DNA from: Phragmites australis
Taxonomy: Eukaryota; Streptophyta; Magnoliopsida; Poales; Poaceae
Assembly: GCF_958298935.1 (NCBI RefSeq)
Contig: NC_084922.1
Span: 1,800,501-1,864,500, forward strand
DNA: 64,000 bases
Reading direction: 5' to 3'
In this document: positions 1 to 9,763 of the stretch, one piece after another
Layout of the letters: every line of letters begins with the position of its first letter
How positions within the stretch are numbered: the stretch's first letter is position 1
Position numbers and translations under genes: made by a program
The notes under the pieces: generated by a model
Told to the model about the DNA's origin: nothing
The model's database searches: none
What the model saw: only the letters and a program-made list of their open reading frames with translations

Positions 1-822
1 CTGCATGATTATTGAATGTGCACATGGGACACGTCCAATGCACGGGGACCGCACTTGAGGACTTCTTCAATGATTCTATGAAAGATATTGGTAACAAATA
101 TTAGAGATCAAAGAGAAGTATCACAGTCAATAAGATTTTAGCAGAGAAACTCCTCAAAACTAAACCACACAATAAGGACGCAAACTGCAAATCATTCAAA
201 GCTAAAATCTTTGCAGAACCAAAGGGTAGCAATCAGAATTCAGCAAGAATAGTTTCAGTAGCTTAGAATGTTAGAAACAATTCGATGCATGTGCACCAGA
301 ATTCAGCAAGTAACCAGTAGAGAAACCAGCTAGTTGACTGGTAGCCTGCTAAACCCCAACAACTTTGAGCCATTTTCATAATGTCTGAGGTTTTCGTGTA
401 AGTTTTGACTAGCTGACTGGATGGATGAAATTTGACCTTGGTCAGAAAATGCACATGGGCACCGACTCCTTCAACCAAATGAATATGCAACGCAATATCT
501 CCACGCACTGGATAAGAGAGATGGAGAGTTGCGTGTAATAAGCCATCATTTCACATATAGCATGTTATATCTACAATGCAAATGGACACAGGTACATGCA
601 ATCAACAACATTCAGTTGAATTTACTAGCAGTTAAAGCAAGACAAGGGAATAAACGATAATCAGTTGAAAACCATTGCTTTGAGCAACAACAATGATGTT
701 GTGGAGCCTTATCTAAGGCATGCACTACTTCTGTTTGTCAGATTCAGAATATAAAGCAACTCTAGTAACATTTCCCCTCATTAGTGGCGAGATGCATCAT
801 GCTAGAAGCTTCAAAAACATAC
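1..822. other. AT-rich non-coding stretch, no gene recognised
   Basis: No reading frame here resembles a known protein and codon use is not gene-like. It may be intron or 3' flank of the gene that owns the possible exon at 823-945, since that exon ends in a donor site pointing this way. No repeat was identified. Confidence 0.4.
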
Positions 823-945
823 CTTTCTCCTTAACAGGATGTTGATTTTTGTCATATCCGGTCTCATCAGAATCATCATACTCATCATAATCATCATAGT
901 CATCACCATAGTCAGGTCCAGAGACAACTTTTGCGAGGCATTCTC
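823..945 (-). CDS. Possible internal exon of an unidentified acidic protein
   Basis: On the minus strand an open segment of 123 nt is bounded by an acceptor (CTAG just before 945) and a good donor (AAAG|GTATGT just after 823). It would encode about 41 residues, with a central run of Asp/Tyr repeats (DYGDDYDDYDEYDDSDE) followed by a Lys-containing tail. I do not recognise the protein. The reading frame stays open into the intron on both sides, so this is not proof of coding. The 1545-1860 region upstream could be its 5' end, but no convincing start exon was found. It could also be a chance low-complexity ORF. Confidence 0.3.
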
Positions 946-1886
946 CTAGATTCCAACAAGGAAGGCAGTGTGATCCATACATGACTAGCACAGCTAAAAT
1001 TAAGAAATGTCTCAACTCAAATAACGAATTCTGAATCACATCAACCGCGAAATCCACAAAAAAAAGAAAGTAGCCAGTCACCAGTGGCATATGCAGGACT
1101 AAAACGGGGGCGTGCTAGTGCGATAAAACTACAGGGAGATGCAGAGCACCACCCCAAGCCTACAGTAGCCTGCAATACTACCAAAGTGCAATCAGAATTC
1201 ACAGGTTCAAAAGCCTAACAATCTGATATACCATCCCAAATGCTTCATCCTCGTCAAACAAGCAATCAAAGTAACTCAAACAACAAACCTTACCTCTCAG
1301 GCTCTCAGCCTACCCTCAGGTCAGGCACACGTTTCAAGCTGTCATGAACAGGCAATCCATCCCAGGCAATTCGATGAGCATGTCTAAGGCGGTTAGACCA
1401 CAAGAATGTCAAGATTGATCAGCGCAAATTGAGAAGCATCTAGTCAAATTCATTTCTCTGTATCTAACATTTTACAGCATCTTAACATCAAAACACAAAC
1501 TATACAGATTAGAGAGAGCGAGAGGCATCATAATTCAACGCATGTTTACTATGCCGATCCCTCTACCTCAGTCCTCTCTGCCGCCCTCCCTATCGCTGCT
1601 GCACCTTCACCCAATCTCTCCTCTCCCTAAGTCCCAACTCCCTAATGCTGCTGTCGAACCCACTCTCTGCCACTCCTAACCCTACGGGCTGCGGTGAGCC
1701 GCATGCCGCTGCCACACCAAGTACCCGATAATCCGCCCACGAAGAACACGAAAGCGAACAGCAACCCCAACGAAAAACTAACAGATTGGGGCACCGTCTG
1801 AGCGCGAGCGCAGTAGCTCCAGCCCCAATAAATGCCCTGAAAATTGCCAGAAAACAAAGGGGAGAAACGGGGAAAGAGCGGGTGTA
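946..1886. other. Non-coding flank, no feature identified
   Basis: AT-rich to 1540, then a pyrimidine-rich and moderately GC-rich stretch (1545-1860) that could be the 5' UTR or promoter of a minus-strand gene. No ORF here is recognisable. Confidence 0.3.
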
Positions 1887-1894
1887 CCTAGACG

Positions 1895-2838
1895 TAGGGA
1901 TGAAAACGGAACGGGAAAATTCCGTTCTGTCCCGGTGCCGTATACCCTTTTTTTCAGTCCGTTTTCGTTTTTTCCCGTTCCCATCTATCCTGTTTTCGTT
2001 TCCGTCCGGCTGAGAAAATATGAAAATGAAAACGGTAGAGGGTTTTTCCGATCGTTTCCGTCCGTTTTCACCCCTACGTTTACTTATGTCTTTGGTTGAG
2101 ACTTATCACTTATGTTATATTATATGCTCGAGTATCGAGTTAAGGTTTATATGGTTCTTTTTTAGAGGGGTACAAAACATGACATATATAACCCACTTAC
2201 ATCACACTCATGCCTAACACACTCACACACGTGCATGTTCTAAGCATATACGTTACAGATATATTCTCGCTAAACGGGCATGTGTGTGCATATCCCTAAC
2301 TACTAAGGAAAAACCCCTGATAAGGCTCGTGGTCGATCCCAGGGATCGAACCCACGACTGGCCGTCCCTGTCAGTCTACCATTGAGAGCGAACCAACCGA
2401 GCTACTGCTCAGTCCTAAGGTTTATGTTGTTGTATCTTTGTATCTTGTATTGTTTGAGTCAAATATTGATAAAAAATGATATGTCATGTGAATCGAAAAA
2501 TTATATGACATTTTTTTATTTTAATGCGACTTGTTGATTGGATTGGTTCATTAAACTTATTAATTCCGTGTTATCTGAAGGTAATGTTAAACTTATATAT
2601 GTTGACATGTCTTGATGGTTCTGTAGGTCGGTGTTTTCATTTTGTGTTTTCGAATCCCGACCGATACCGTCATTTTCCCGATCGAATTGGTTCGTTTTCG
2701 ACCATCCGATTATGTCCGATCGTTTTTGTTTTTTCCCGTTCCCGCCTATCCCGTTTTCTTTCCTGTCCGGCAGAGAAAATATAAAAGTGAAAACGGTTAG
2801 AGAGTTTTCCCAACCGTTTCCGTCCGTTTTCATCCCTA
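1895..2838. mobile_element. Ds-like (Ac/hAT family) non-autonomous element
   Basis: The ends are an 11-bp perfect terminal inverted repeat, TAGGGATGAAA at 1895 and TTTCATCCCTA ending at 2838, which is the Ac/Ds terminal sequence. It is flanked by an exact 8-bp target duplication, CCTAGACG (1887-1894 and 2839-2846), the hAT signature. There is no transposase. Subterminal DNA is rich in AAACGG/CCGTTT-type motifs. A tRNA-derived SINE is nested inside (2151-2415). The right subterminal region is duplicated internally: 1941-2076 resembles 2700-2838 and ends in a relic terminus (TTTCACCCCTA, 2066-2076), so this is a double or rearranged Ds-like structure. Family assignment is firm; subfamily is unknown. 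Confidence 0.88.
2151..2415 (-). mobile_element. tRNA-derived SINE nested in the Ds-like element
   Basis: Read on the minus strand, the head carries an A-box-like TAGCTCGGTTGG and a B box GGTTCGATCCC at tRNA-like spacing, followed by a non-tRNA body and an A-rich end (CTAAAAAAGAA). It is flanked by a 10-bp direct repeat, TAAGGTTTAT, at 2141-2150 and 2416-2425, as expected for target-primed retroposition. It looks like a member of the widespread grass tRNA-derived SINEs (Au-like), but family membership is inferred. The RNA polymerase III promoter is inside the element. It is not a tRNA gene: no cloverleaf with an acceptor stem can be drawn. Confidence 0.8.
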
Positions 2839-2846
2839 CCTAGACG

Positions 2847-3480
2847 TGGGCTACATGTATGTGATCGGGGGCTTGAAGTCTCTCGCTGCTCTCCGGAGCT
2901 CGCTTCTCTCGAGTCGCGAGAGAGTTGGGGTCTTGGGGATCGTGTCCTGTCGGGGCAACTCCGAGCAGGCGCGGCCGCGGGTGGGGAGACGGGACGGGAG
3001 GCGGTGGGCAGCCAGACCGTTGGCCCGGCCCGGCCCGCCTACTTTGTTCTTGGATCGTGGTATGGGCTGTCCTTTGCGTTCGAGTGTGTCGGCTACCTAC
3101 CGACCTCAATCGGCTATTCTTTCGACTCAAATCGGCCTTTCCCAATTCGACCCACCATTTCCCCACCTCCATGTGATTTGTTTGGTTGTCCGCATCCAGT
3201 TTTATAGGGTTATATTGAATAAATAGTTTAAAATTAAATAGATTAAGTAAAATTATATGTATTAAAAAGAAAATTGTTTGGTTAGTTACGTGGGTTGTGT
3301 ATAAGTTTCTACTTGATTTGATTGAATCTGAGATCGTATGAACGGACGGAAGAATTGAGATTGTGATTAATTACTCGTATAAAAATAATTTTATGACGCT
3401 AATAAGTGAAACCATCTGTATAAACGGTTGTAAATTATGCATTATTAGACTAAGCTACGGAGTAAAGCTCAAATCAAATT
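2847..3480. other. Intergenic DNA, unassigned
   Basis: A GC-rich island (about 2870-3070) passes into AT-rich DNA containing GTTTGGTT-type motifs (about 3180-3300) of the kind found at the ends of degraded grass MITEs. Overlapping ORFs in several frames share no family features. Confidence 0.3.
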
Positions 3481-3834
3481 TCACTTCTAAGTTAAAGATA
3501 ATACCATATATTTAAATCAATGGACCAGATTATAACAGTGAATATAAACATTTAAGTTTTGTTTTGAGATTCTATGTATTCGCTGACCCAAGATTAAAAA
3601 AAAAGATGGGAAAAACCGAACACACTCTACTGTATAATTCAACCTCGACAGGAGGAACACGAGAGGATGGCTGAGCCGACGGGAACGACGAGATAGGCGA
3701 GGAATCCAGCCGGTGAGGTTCATGCTCTGAAGCCCTACGCGGTCGAACAACTGAAGCCCTAGCGTCAACACAGCTCCAACGCTACCGCCGCTGTACCGCT
3801 AGCCGGCGCCGGGGCAGACGACGCCGATGAGCCT

Positions 3835-3985
3835 CTTCGACGAGCCAAGTTCCCATCGTGCTAAGCTGGTTGTCCATGACCGCATGGGCTGCTGTCTGAA
3901 CAGTGCACGCACACTATTCAGTATTCATTCATGATGGTCGTTCTGTTTGGATTCGCTGAGTATGAGTAAATAAATAAGCAGCACA
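3835..3985 (+). pseudogene. Decayed 3' end of a second CYP710A copy
   Basis: Position 3843 onward (GCCAAGTTCCCATC, a stop codon, then AGCTGGTT) matches the last codons, stop and first 3' UTR bases of the intact CYP710A at 11277-11302; here the tail reads KFPSC-stop instead of KFPSF-stop. After a gap, 3895-3975 matches the later 3' UTR at 11678-11750, including a shared block around TTCTGTTTGGATTCG, in the same order and orientation. The simplest reading is a duplicated CYP710A whose body has been lost. Upstream coding similarity is not visible beyond about ten codons. Confidence 0.55.
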
Positions 3986-4984
3986 TGGGTTACTGCGTTG
4001 TTTGCTCGATCTCGCGCGCGCGGCGCATGCCGCCCCTTTGATTTGATCACGTGCTGGTAGCTACACACAATATATACTGCCATACCCATGCTGTTCTAGA
4101 TCGAACTCGTTGTCACAAAACGAATGCCGAGCAGTCGAGAACATTGCACACAGCTCCGGTCTCCGGAGTTGTCGATGAACACGGGGCGAGGTCTGAGTCG
4201 TCTGACGGAGACAGGACGACCTTGGCGAGCATGGCCTTGCCGCGGAGCTCCAGTGAGCCGTGCCGCGGCAGCAAGAAAGTCCTCTGACGGCAGATCTTGG
4301 CAGGCAGCGGATAGGCCTTTGCCGACGCGAGACTTGAGGAGCTCGCCGTCGATGATTCATGCCGAGTACGCGCGCGTAGCAACAGCGAGAGGTCGCGCTT
4401 GAGGTCACGACGGCGATTCCGGCGAGGATGCCAGTGACGAGAGGCACCCCAACCGCCTGACGTGCTCGGATGAGAATGGCGGAATACCGATCACCGTAGG
4501 GTAGAATTCCCCTTCTCTCCCTTCCAAACAAGAGTAAGATAATCGTGTCTGCATTTTAGTTAGTCGACTCAAGTCTCAAAGTAGATCATCTAAGTTTTGT
4601 TGGAGTACACATGAGCAGCAGCAGGTTTACGTACGTGAGCATGCATGTACATGCAGTGTGCGGCGAACAAGCACCGTACCGGTGGTAAGCGCATGCGCGA
4701 AGTGGAATCTGAATATTTTGGTGATCGTGGCTGGGCGGCAGCAAATGGCCGGGATCGATCGGTCTAGCTGGATTTGCAGGCTAAGCGCTAATTGTTTAGT
4801 TACTAAGTAACTCACCCCAACGAATCCTGTCGATCCTAACCCCGTAACAGTTAACACCATGCGTGATGCGTGCACCCTTCTCTCTCGCGCGCCCATATCT
4901 CATCCATCGCTGACTCGCCGTACGTCCGCCGGGAACTGGCAACCTCGGCGCTCATGAATGCGGAGCACTTCTGTAGCATTGAAA
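3986..4984. other. Intergenic DNA with overlapping ORFs of unknown value
   Basis: Several overlapping open frames on both strands (4051-4531) arise from a GC-rich patch. None has a recognisable domain, and the frames compete with one another. It may be a remnant of a lost gene, because the composition is exon-like, but no function can be given. Confidence 0.25.
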
Positions 4985-6720
4985 GTGACAACAAGAACAG
5001 GGTAAATAATGTCTCAATAATTTTTTTCGAAATTGATAGTTTTTTCTTTTCAACCACCTAACGCACCTTTAAAAAGAGAATCATAGCAGAACGAAACACA
5101 AATATGCAGCGAAAAACTACATCAACCTAGAAAGTTCGGAGACTCCAAAGATGTGACCGGAGAGTTTGGAGATTTCAAGAAAGATCAAAAACCAAATTTG
5201 AAGATTTAATAAAGGTGGGTCTAATGATTGTAATCGAACACTAGATTCCACAGGAAATCAATACATGACTTATCCCCATATAAAGATTGAATCTTGAGGA
5301 AAGATCACTTAAGAACCTAGAGATGAATACCGGGTGAAGAAGATCTTCAAGATGATGGTGTAAAGGCAAAAGAATTCAAGACTCTATCACATATGCATGT
5401 GTATGTGATTTTTATACTTTTAGCATTAAAAAAATAACTTCCGAAGGTGTTAAAATTTCAGCTAAAAAGAAAAACAAAAATTAACACTAAAAAGGAAAAA
5501 CTTACACACAAGACGAGGGAGCAATAGAGGGAAACTAGAATGAAGAAAATTCAAACATATGTAATAAAATAAACTTAATTACTCAAAGAGGTCAGCCATA
5601 TTTTAGAATGATTATAAATATTTCCTCTAAAAAATCTCACATATTACATAGGCTAAGCACTCATTCTCCTCACTTCTAAAATCCTAAGACAATGCTCTCG
5701 TATGCGTGGCACAAGAGGCTCAAATAGCTAGTTCAAAGTTCTCTCTAGTTATATCTCTCTATTTATAGGTATAAAAAACTTGACCCCTAAGTTTCCTAGC
5801 TTTTTTCCAAAATACCTCTTTCATATAGTACATTTCTATCTACCATCAAGGATATTTTGGTTCATTTTCTTCTAAATTCAACAGACGACCGTGACGTCTT
5901 CATGACTTAGCTTCACCTCGACGTAAGCTTCGCGATGTTACAACGTACTCCTCCAGTCCTCCCACGATTTTGAGACCAAACCGCGAAACCCTCTGCACGC
6001 TTCTCAAAGTGTGACACACCACTTGCTTACACATTAAGCAAGCGCTCTGATGTCGACGTGTGTACTCCGTCTTGTGATCATGACCACTGGCAAGTCTCTC
6101 TCGCTATCGATCCCTCGGGCAGCTTTGTCACTTACACTAGCATCACTTTCGCTTGACTTTATCAACACGTCGTCTCCATCCATCTTTTAAGCCTTGCTTG
6201 ACCTCCACGTTCACCACTAGAAGCACCATTGGCTCTGTCCGGCCTCCTTAATCATCCAGTACCAAGCACCCCACTTATCCCCGATCACTCGCTGTCGATC
6301 GCCAAGTTGCATCCATCAACTGCAAACTATGAGACAAGCAAACACATATCTCTAACTTCATCTACAGTTAATCCATAACCAAAATGCTCAATTGAAAATT
6401 CAAATCAACTCAAAGCACATTCCAATTGAAATTAAAATTCTGCTCAACTGTGGACTCTCTAAAGAAAAGAGCGGATACTCCAAAAAATACGAACTCTCCG
6501 GGAAAATGTGTAGACTCTCCGTACATCCCAATTCAGTTCAAAACTGTGAACTATTTAAAGAATTTTGCAGACTTCCGTAAAAGTACGGACTCTCAGAGAA
6601 AATGTACGGACACTCTGTACATCTCAGTTTACTTCAAAACTATGAACTATTCGAAGAATTTTACGGACTATCCGCACAACCTAAACAATTCAAAACTTAA
6701 CAAACCAATTAACAAATTTA
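4985..6720 (-). mobile_element. Old LTR of a SIRE-like Copia element (fragment)
   Basis: The stretch 5510-5760 aligns in order with 63740-63990, the 5' LTR of the Copia element at the window end; the common block includes TTACTCAAAG and CACATATTACATAGGCTAAGC. Further blocks (about 5880-5945) resemble, in reverse, the LTR at 54354-55562. Orientation is therefore minus. The left boundary is estimated from weak similarity to the LTR start and the right boundary is uncertain. No coding domains or primer site accompany it, so it is a solo or truncated LTR. Confidence 0.6.
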
Positions 6721-8029
6721 CCGATCACCCGTCACATAGCATCTTGATCACGGCGATAAGCACACAAGTCCTCTGTCGGATTCAGCACCTTTGCATGGCA
6801 CTGATGGTAGCATGATCGAGCACAGTAGAGCATCCGCGCTGCGTTTGGACGCGTCACGATTCACGCATCTCACATGCAAGCCTGCTGTCGCCCTCATGGG
6901 CCATGTCACAGGCCACACCTCGAATCTTATGCACGTTATTACGGAGTACTGTAACTAAGCTGGCGTGGTCAAGGCTGAAGTATTCCCTGACGATTGAGGA
7001 CTCTGGTCAGCGTAAGTTACTACAGTTGAATAAACTACAGCGTCGTACAGAAAAACAGCAGCCTAGCTATGGCTCTGAATCGTTGCACCACATGTGGCGC
7101 CATCGCATCATGGTCGAACGGATCGAGCGCGCTAAGTACATCAGGTGATGCCAAATTGCCAACTTCTTTCTCGAGTGTGGTACAAAGCTACCTCGATCGA
7201 TACTCTGACGTGCTGGATCCTTTTGTTCTTTTGCTTCAAATCAAAGCTTGCTAGCTCAGCTGATGTTCCCAGTTGCCGACCTTGGATATATTTTTCCTCA
7301 CAAAGAATGTGAAGCATACAGTAGTTACGTCGAGGTCCTTCCGGGCTTCAGGCTTGTGCATCAGGGTCGACACAGATCCGCGTCCCGGCTCACTTGCCGC
7401 AAATGGATCTTGTGGCAGCCGTGCAAAGGCCGGCAACCGTGCAAATGGATCTTGTGGCAACCGTGCAAAGGCCGGCAACCGTGCAAATGGATCGCCTCGG
7501 CCAGTCCACCGGACCCGGCGTCGGAATTCCACATTGGAGGACTCGACCTGAATCGGTGGCCGCACCGCGCGCGCAGGCGCAGCAGAGCTCTGCAGCGGGT
7601 CCTTGCAGGCCCCGGCGTTGATGCGTGTGCTTCGTTGGAACTACCGACGATACAGTACAATGGTGGAGCTCGCCTTGGTGCGTGTGTCACTCGCGCACAG
7701 GTGCAGCCGCACAGATGGTGGGAGCCAAGCCGATTGGTGTTTCTTTTGTCCAGCTCGGTCGCTTCAACCAGCAGCCGCAGCCAGCGCCCCAGGTTTAGAC
7801 TATCCGCCCCCCGACCTGTATCCAGCCGGATGCCATCCTCGAGGAGTCCTTTCCCCGATGCGGAATTCTTTAAGGTTATTTCTTTCGTAATTAGATTCTC
7901 TCTTTTCTTCACATTTTTTTTAAAAAAACTACTAAAAATAAGAGAAAATAAAAAAAATAAGAATGAGAAGGTAAATGACATGAAATAAAGAGAATATAGC
8001 CCGAGATGGTCTTAATTCTGTTTGGTTAG
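6721..8029. other. Intergenic DNA around the 42-bp repeat
   Basis: The 7250-7860 part is GC-rich with long open frames in several registers, but none resembles a known protein. A coding origin cannot be excluded; no splice-consistent gene model was found. Confidence 0.25.
7399..7493. repeat. 42-bp tandem repeat, about 2.3 copies
   Basis: A unit beginning GCAAATGGATCTTGTGGCA recurs at 7399, 7441 and 7483 with almost no change. It keeps all frames open because the unit is a multiple of three, which explains several overlapping ORFs here. No gene was identified. Confidence 0.85.
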
Positions 8030-8276
8030 ACTGAGATTTTTAGTTTTTGGTTTTTGTGACTTTCAGTTTTTCGCTTTTGATATTTTGCTATTGATTTTTA
8101 TAATAAATTTTTAGTTTCTCAACATATTAAAAGTTGAAAAAACTCATCTCAACCAGCTTCTTAATTTTTAGTTTATTTTCTCATAAGTTAGTTATTTAGC
8201 TTTCTAAAAATAGCTCACAGCTAGATTGTTTGGTTCGACTTCTAGCTTCTAACGACCATAAGCTGAACCAGATAGA
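8030..8276. mobile_element. MITE-like element, GTTTGGTT class (tentative)
   Basis: An AT-rich stretch starts with CTGTTTGGTT and ends with a near inverse (AACCAGATAG), with further imperfect inverted similarity inside. No clear target duplication was found. Confidence 0.3.
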
Positions 8277-8284
8277 CTATCAAG

Positions 8285-8997
8285 TTAGTCGTTCGGAACC
8301 AGAGATTTTGATGAAATTTCACGAATTTTAGAAATTTTATAGAGAATAAAATATCTAATTTTGAAATTTTCTTTTGCTAACACGTGAGATTCATATAGCG
8401 GAGGACGTAAAATGACCGAAATTTCAATAAAACTTGACAAATTTTGGTAAATTCGCCAGTAAACAAAAAATATGTAAAATAAAATTAAAATCCCTGGCAA
8501 GACTGGAATCTCTGTCCCAAATTAAGCTAATCAAGGAATCATGTTCAAACTATATCTATGAAGCTTGAAACGGCTGTGTCTTTTTCTAGAAGAACGGAAG
8601 TCGAACAAAGTCATACTCCTTTGTAGCTTGAGTACGTAGTACGGAAATTGACCTTCTCTTTCATTTTGTTGCATTGACTTTTCACCCGAGCCGCCACTCT
8701 GGAACGTTGGACTAGTTTCACATGGAGAAGAACGTTCTTCTCCGTCCGTCAAAGTCACGTAGCACAGTCATGGCAAAGCTACCTCACTCATATTTACTCT
8801 ACGTTACTTTGAATAATATGTATATTGCTTGATGTAACCATTATTTTAGCGGCTTGTGAATAGGCGGATATCGGGATGCAGGCGCGTGATAGAAGCATGC
8901 TTGCCGGTGTGTGAGCGTAAAAAAACCTGGTAGTAGTAGCATTTTCGGAAACATTTTGAAGAAAAAAGAAGAGAAAAGGTCCTGGCCTATCGGTGGA
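8285..8997. other. Intergenic DNA, nothing identified
   Basis: Ordinary AT-rich intergenic sequence with no supported gene, repeat or RNA. Confidence 0.35.
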
Positions 8998-9282
8998 GGA
9001 CACAGATCCTCTGCATTAATGACGATTAATGCAGATGATTACTGTTTATACAGTAATATGAGTCTGCTGCTACAGTTCTCTGCATTAATTAATCACTGTT
9101 TACTGAGGATTACTGTAGCTACAGGTTTTGGTTCTACAGTACCACAGATCTGTACTGTAGCACCAGGTAATGTAGCGTTACTGTAGCGGTTGATCCAATC
9201 CATCCATCTCTAAATCAACAGCTGTGGAGTGCTCTTAATGCACTCCACTGTAGCTCTCTGCAACTGCAGAGGATCCGTGTCC
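8998..9282. mobile_element. MITE with 18-bp terminal inverted repeats in the CYP710A promoter region
   Basis: GGACACAGATCCTCTGCA at 8998-9015 faces TGCAGAGGATCCGTGTCC at 9265-9282 (17 of 18 positions pair). The 285-bp body has many short inverted CTGTAG/CTACAG and TTAATGCA motifs, so the whole could fold into a hairpin. No clear target duplication was seen, so the superfamily is open. It ends 481 bp before the CYP710A start codon. Confidence 0.65.
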
Positions 9283-9632
9283 ATTGTGGACCTTGGGGTT
9301 TCCGAATTCTCAGCGCTAGGGTAGTTAGCTTCATCCGTTCCATCCCTGTCGCTAGCAATTCTCAGCGCTAGGGTAGGTAACCTGGGATTGTTTCCCTTTC
9401 CAATTCTGTGTAAGAAATTCCTATCCGCAACCGCAAGGCTTTCAGCCCCCGTGCGGCCGTGCGCCTCCGTCCTCTCCTCCCCCCGCTCCCCTTCAATCCC
9501 GCGCAGGGCAGCCATCAGCCAATCCGTCACGGCCGTGCCAGGCGAAAAGGCCGCCTCCTTTCTCTTTCCCAGCCTGCCTTTGACCACAGATTCCCGCTCC
9601 AACCTTCCCTTCCAGCCCCGTCCCACGCATGA

Positions 9633-9643
9633 CATAAATATAC
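9633..9643 (+). promoter_or_regulatory. Candidate TATA box of CYP710A
   Basis: ATAAATATA (9634-9642) lies in a pyrimidine-rich leader about 120 bp before the start codon. This would give a 5' UTR of about 90 nt. It was judged by position and motif only. Confidence 0.35.
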
Positions 9644-9763
9644 CTTCTTTTGACGTCCATTGGCGTCGAAGGGAGAGACGAGCTTGAGCTCCCCGCGAGC
9701 CTCTGCCCCGGGGAAACCTGTAGTAGCAGCGGCTGCTAGGGCCGCGGGTTGTGGTTCGTCGCA

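Noticed and set aside
2324..2415. A tRNA gene
   Set aside because: A and B boxes are present, but no cloverleaf is possible; the flanking 10-bp duplication and A-rich tail identify a SINE.
4061..4531. 156-codon minus-strand ORF and its overlapping plus-strand ORFs as genes
   Set aside because: No family match, and mutually overlapping frames of similar length. Left as unassigned DNA.
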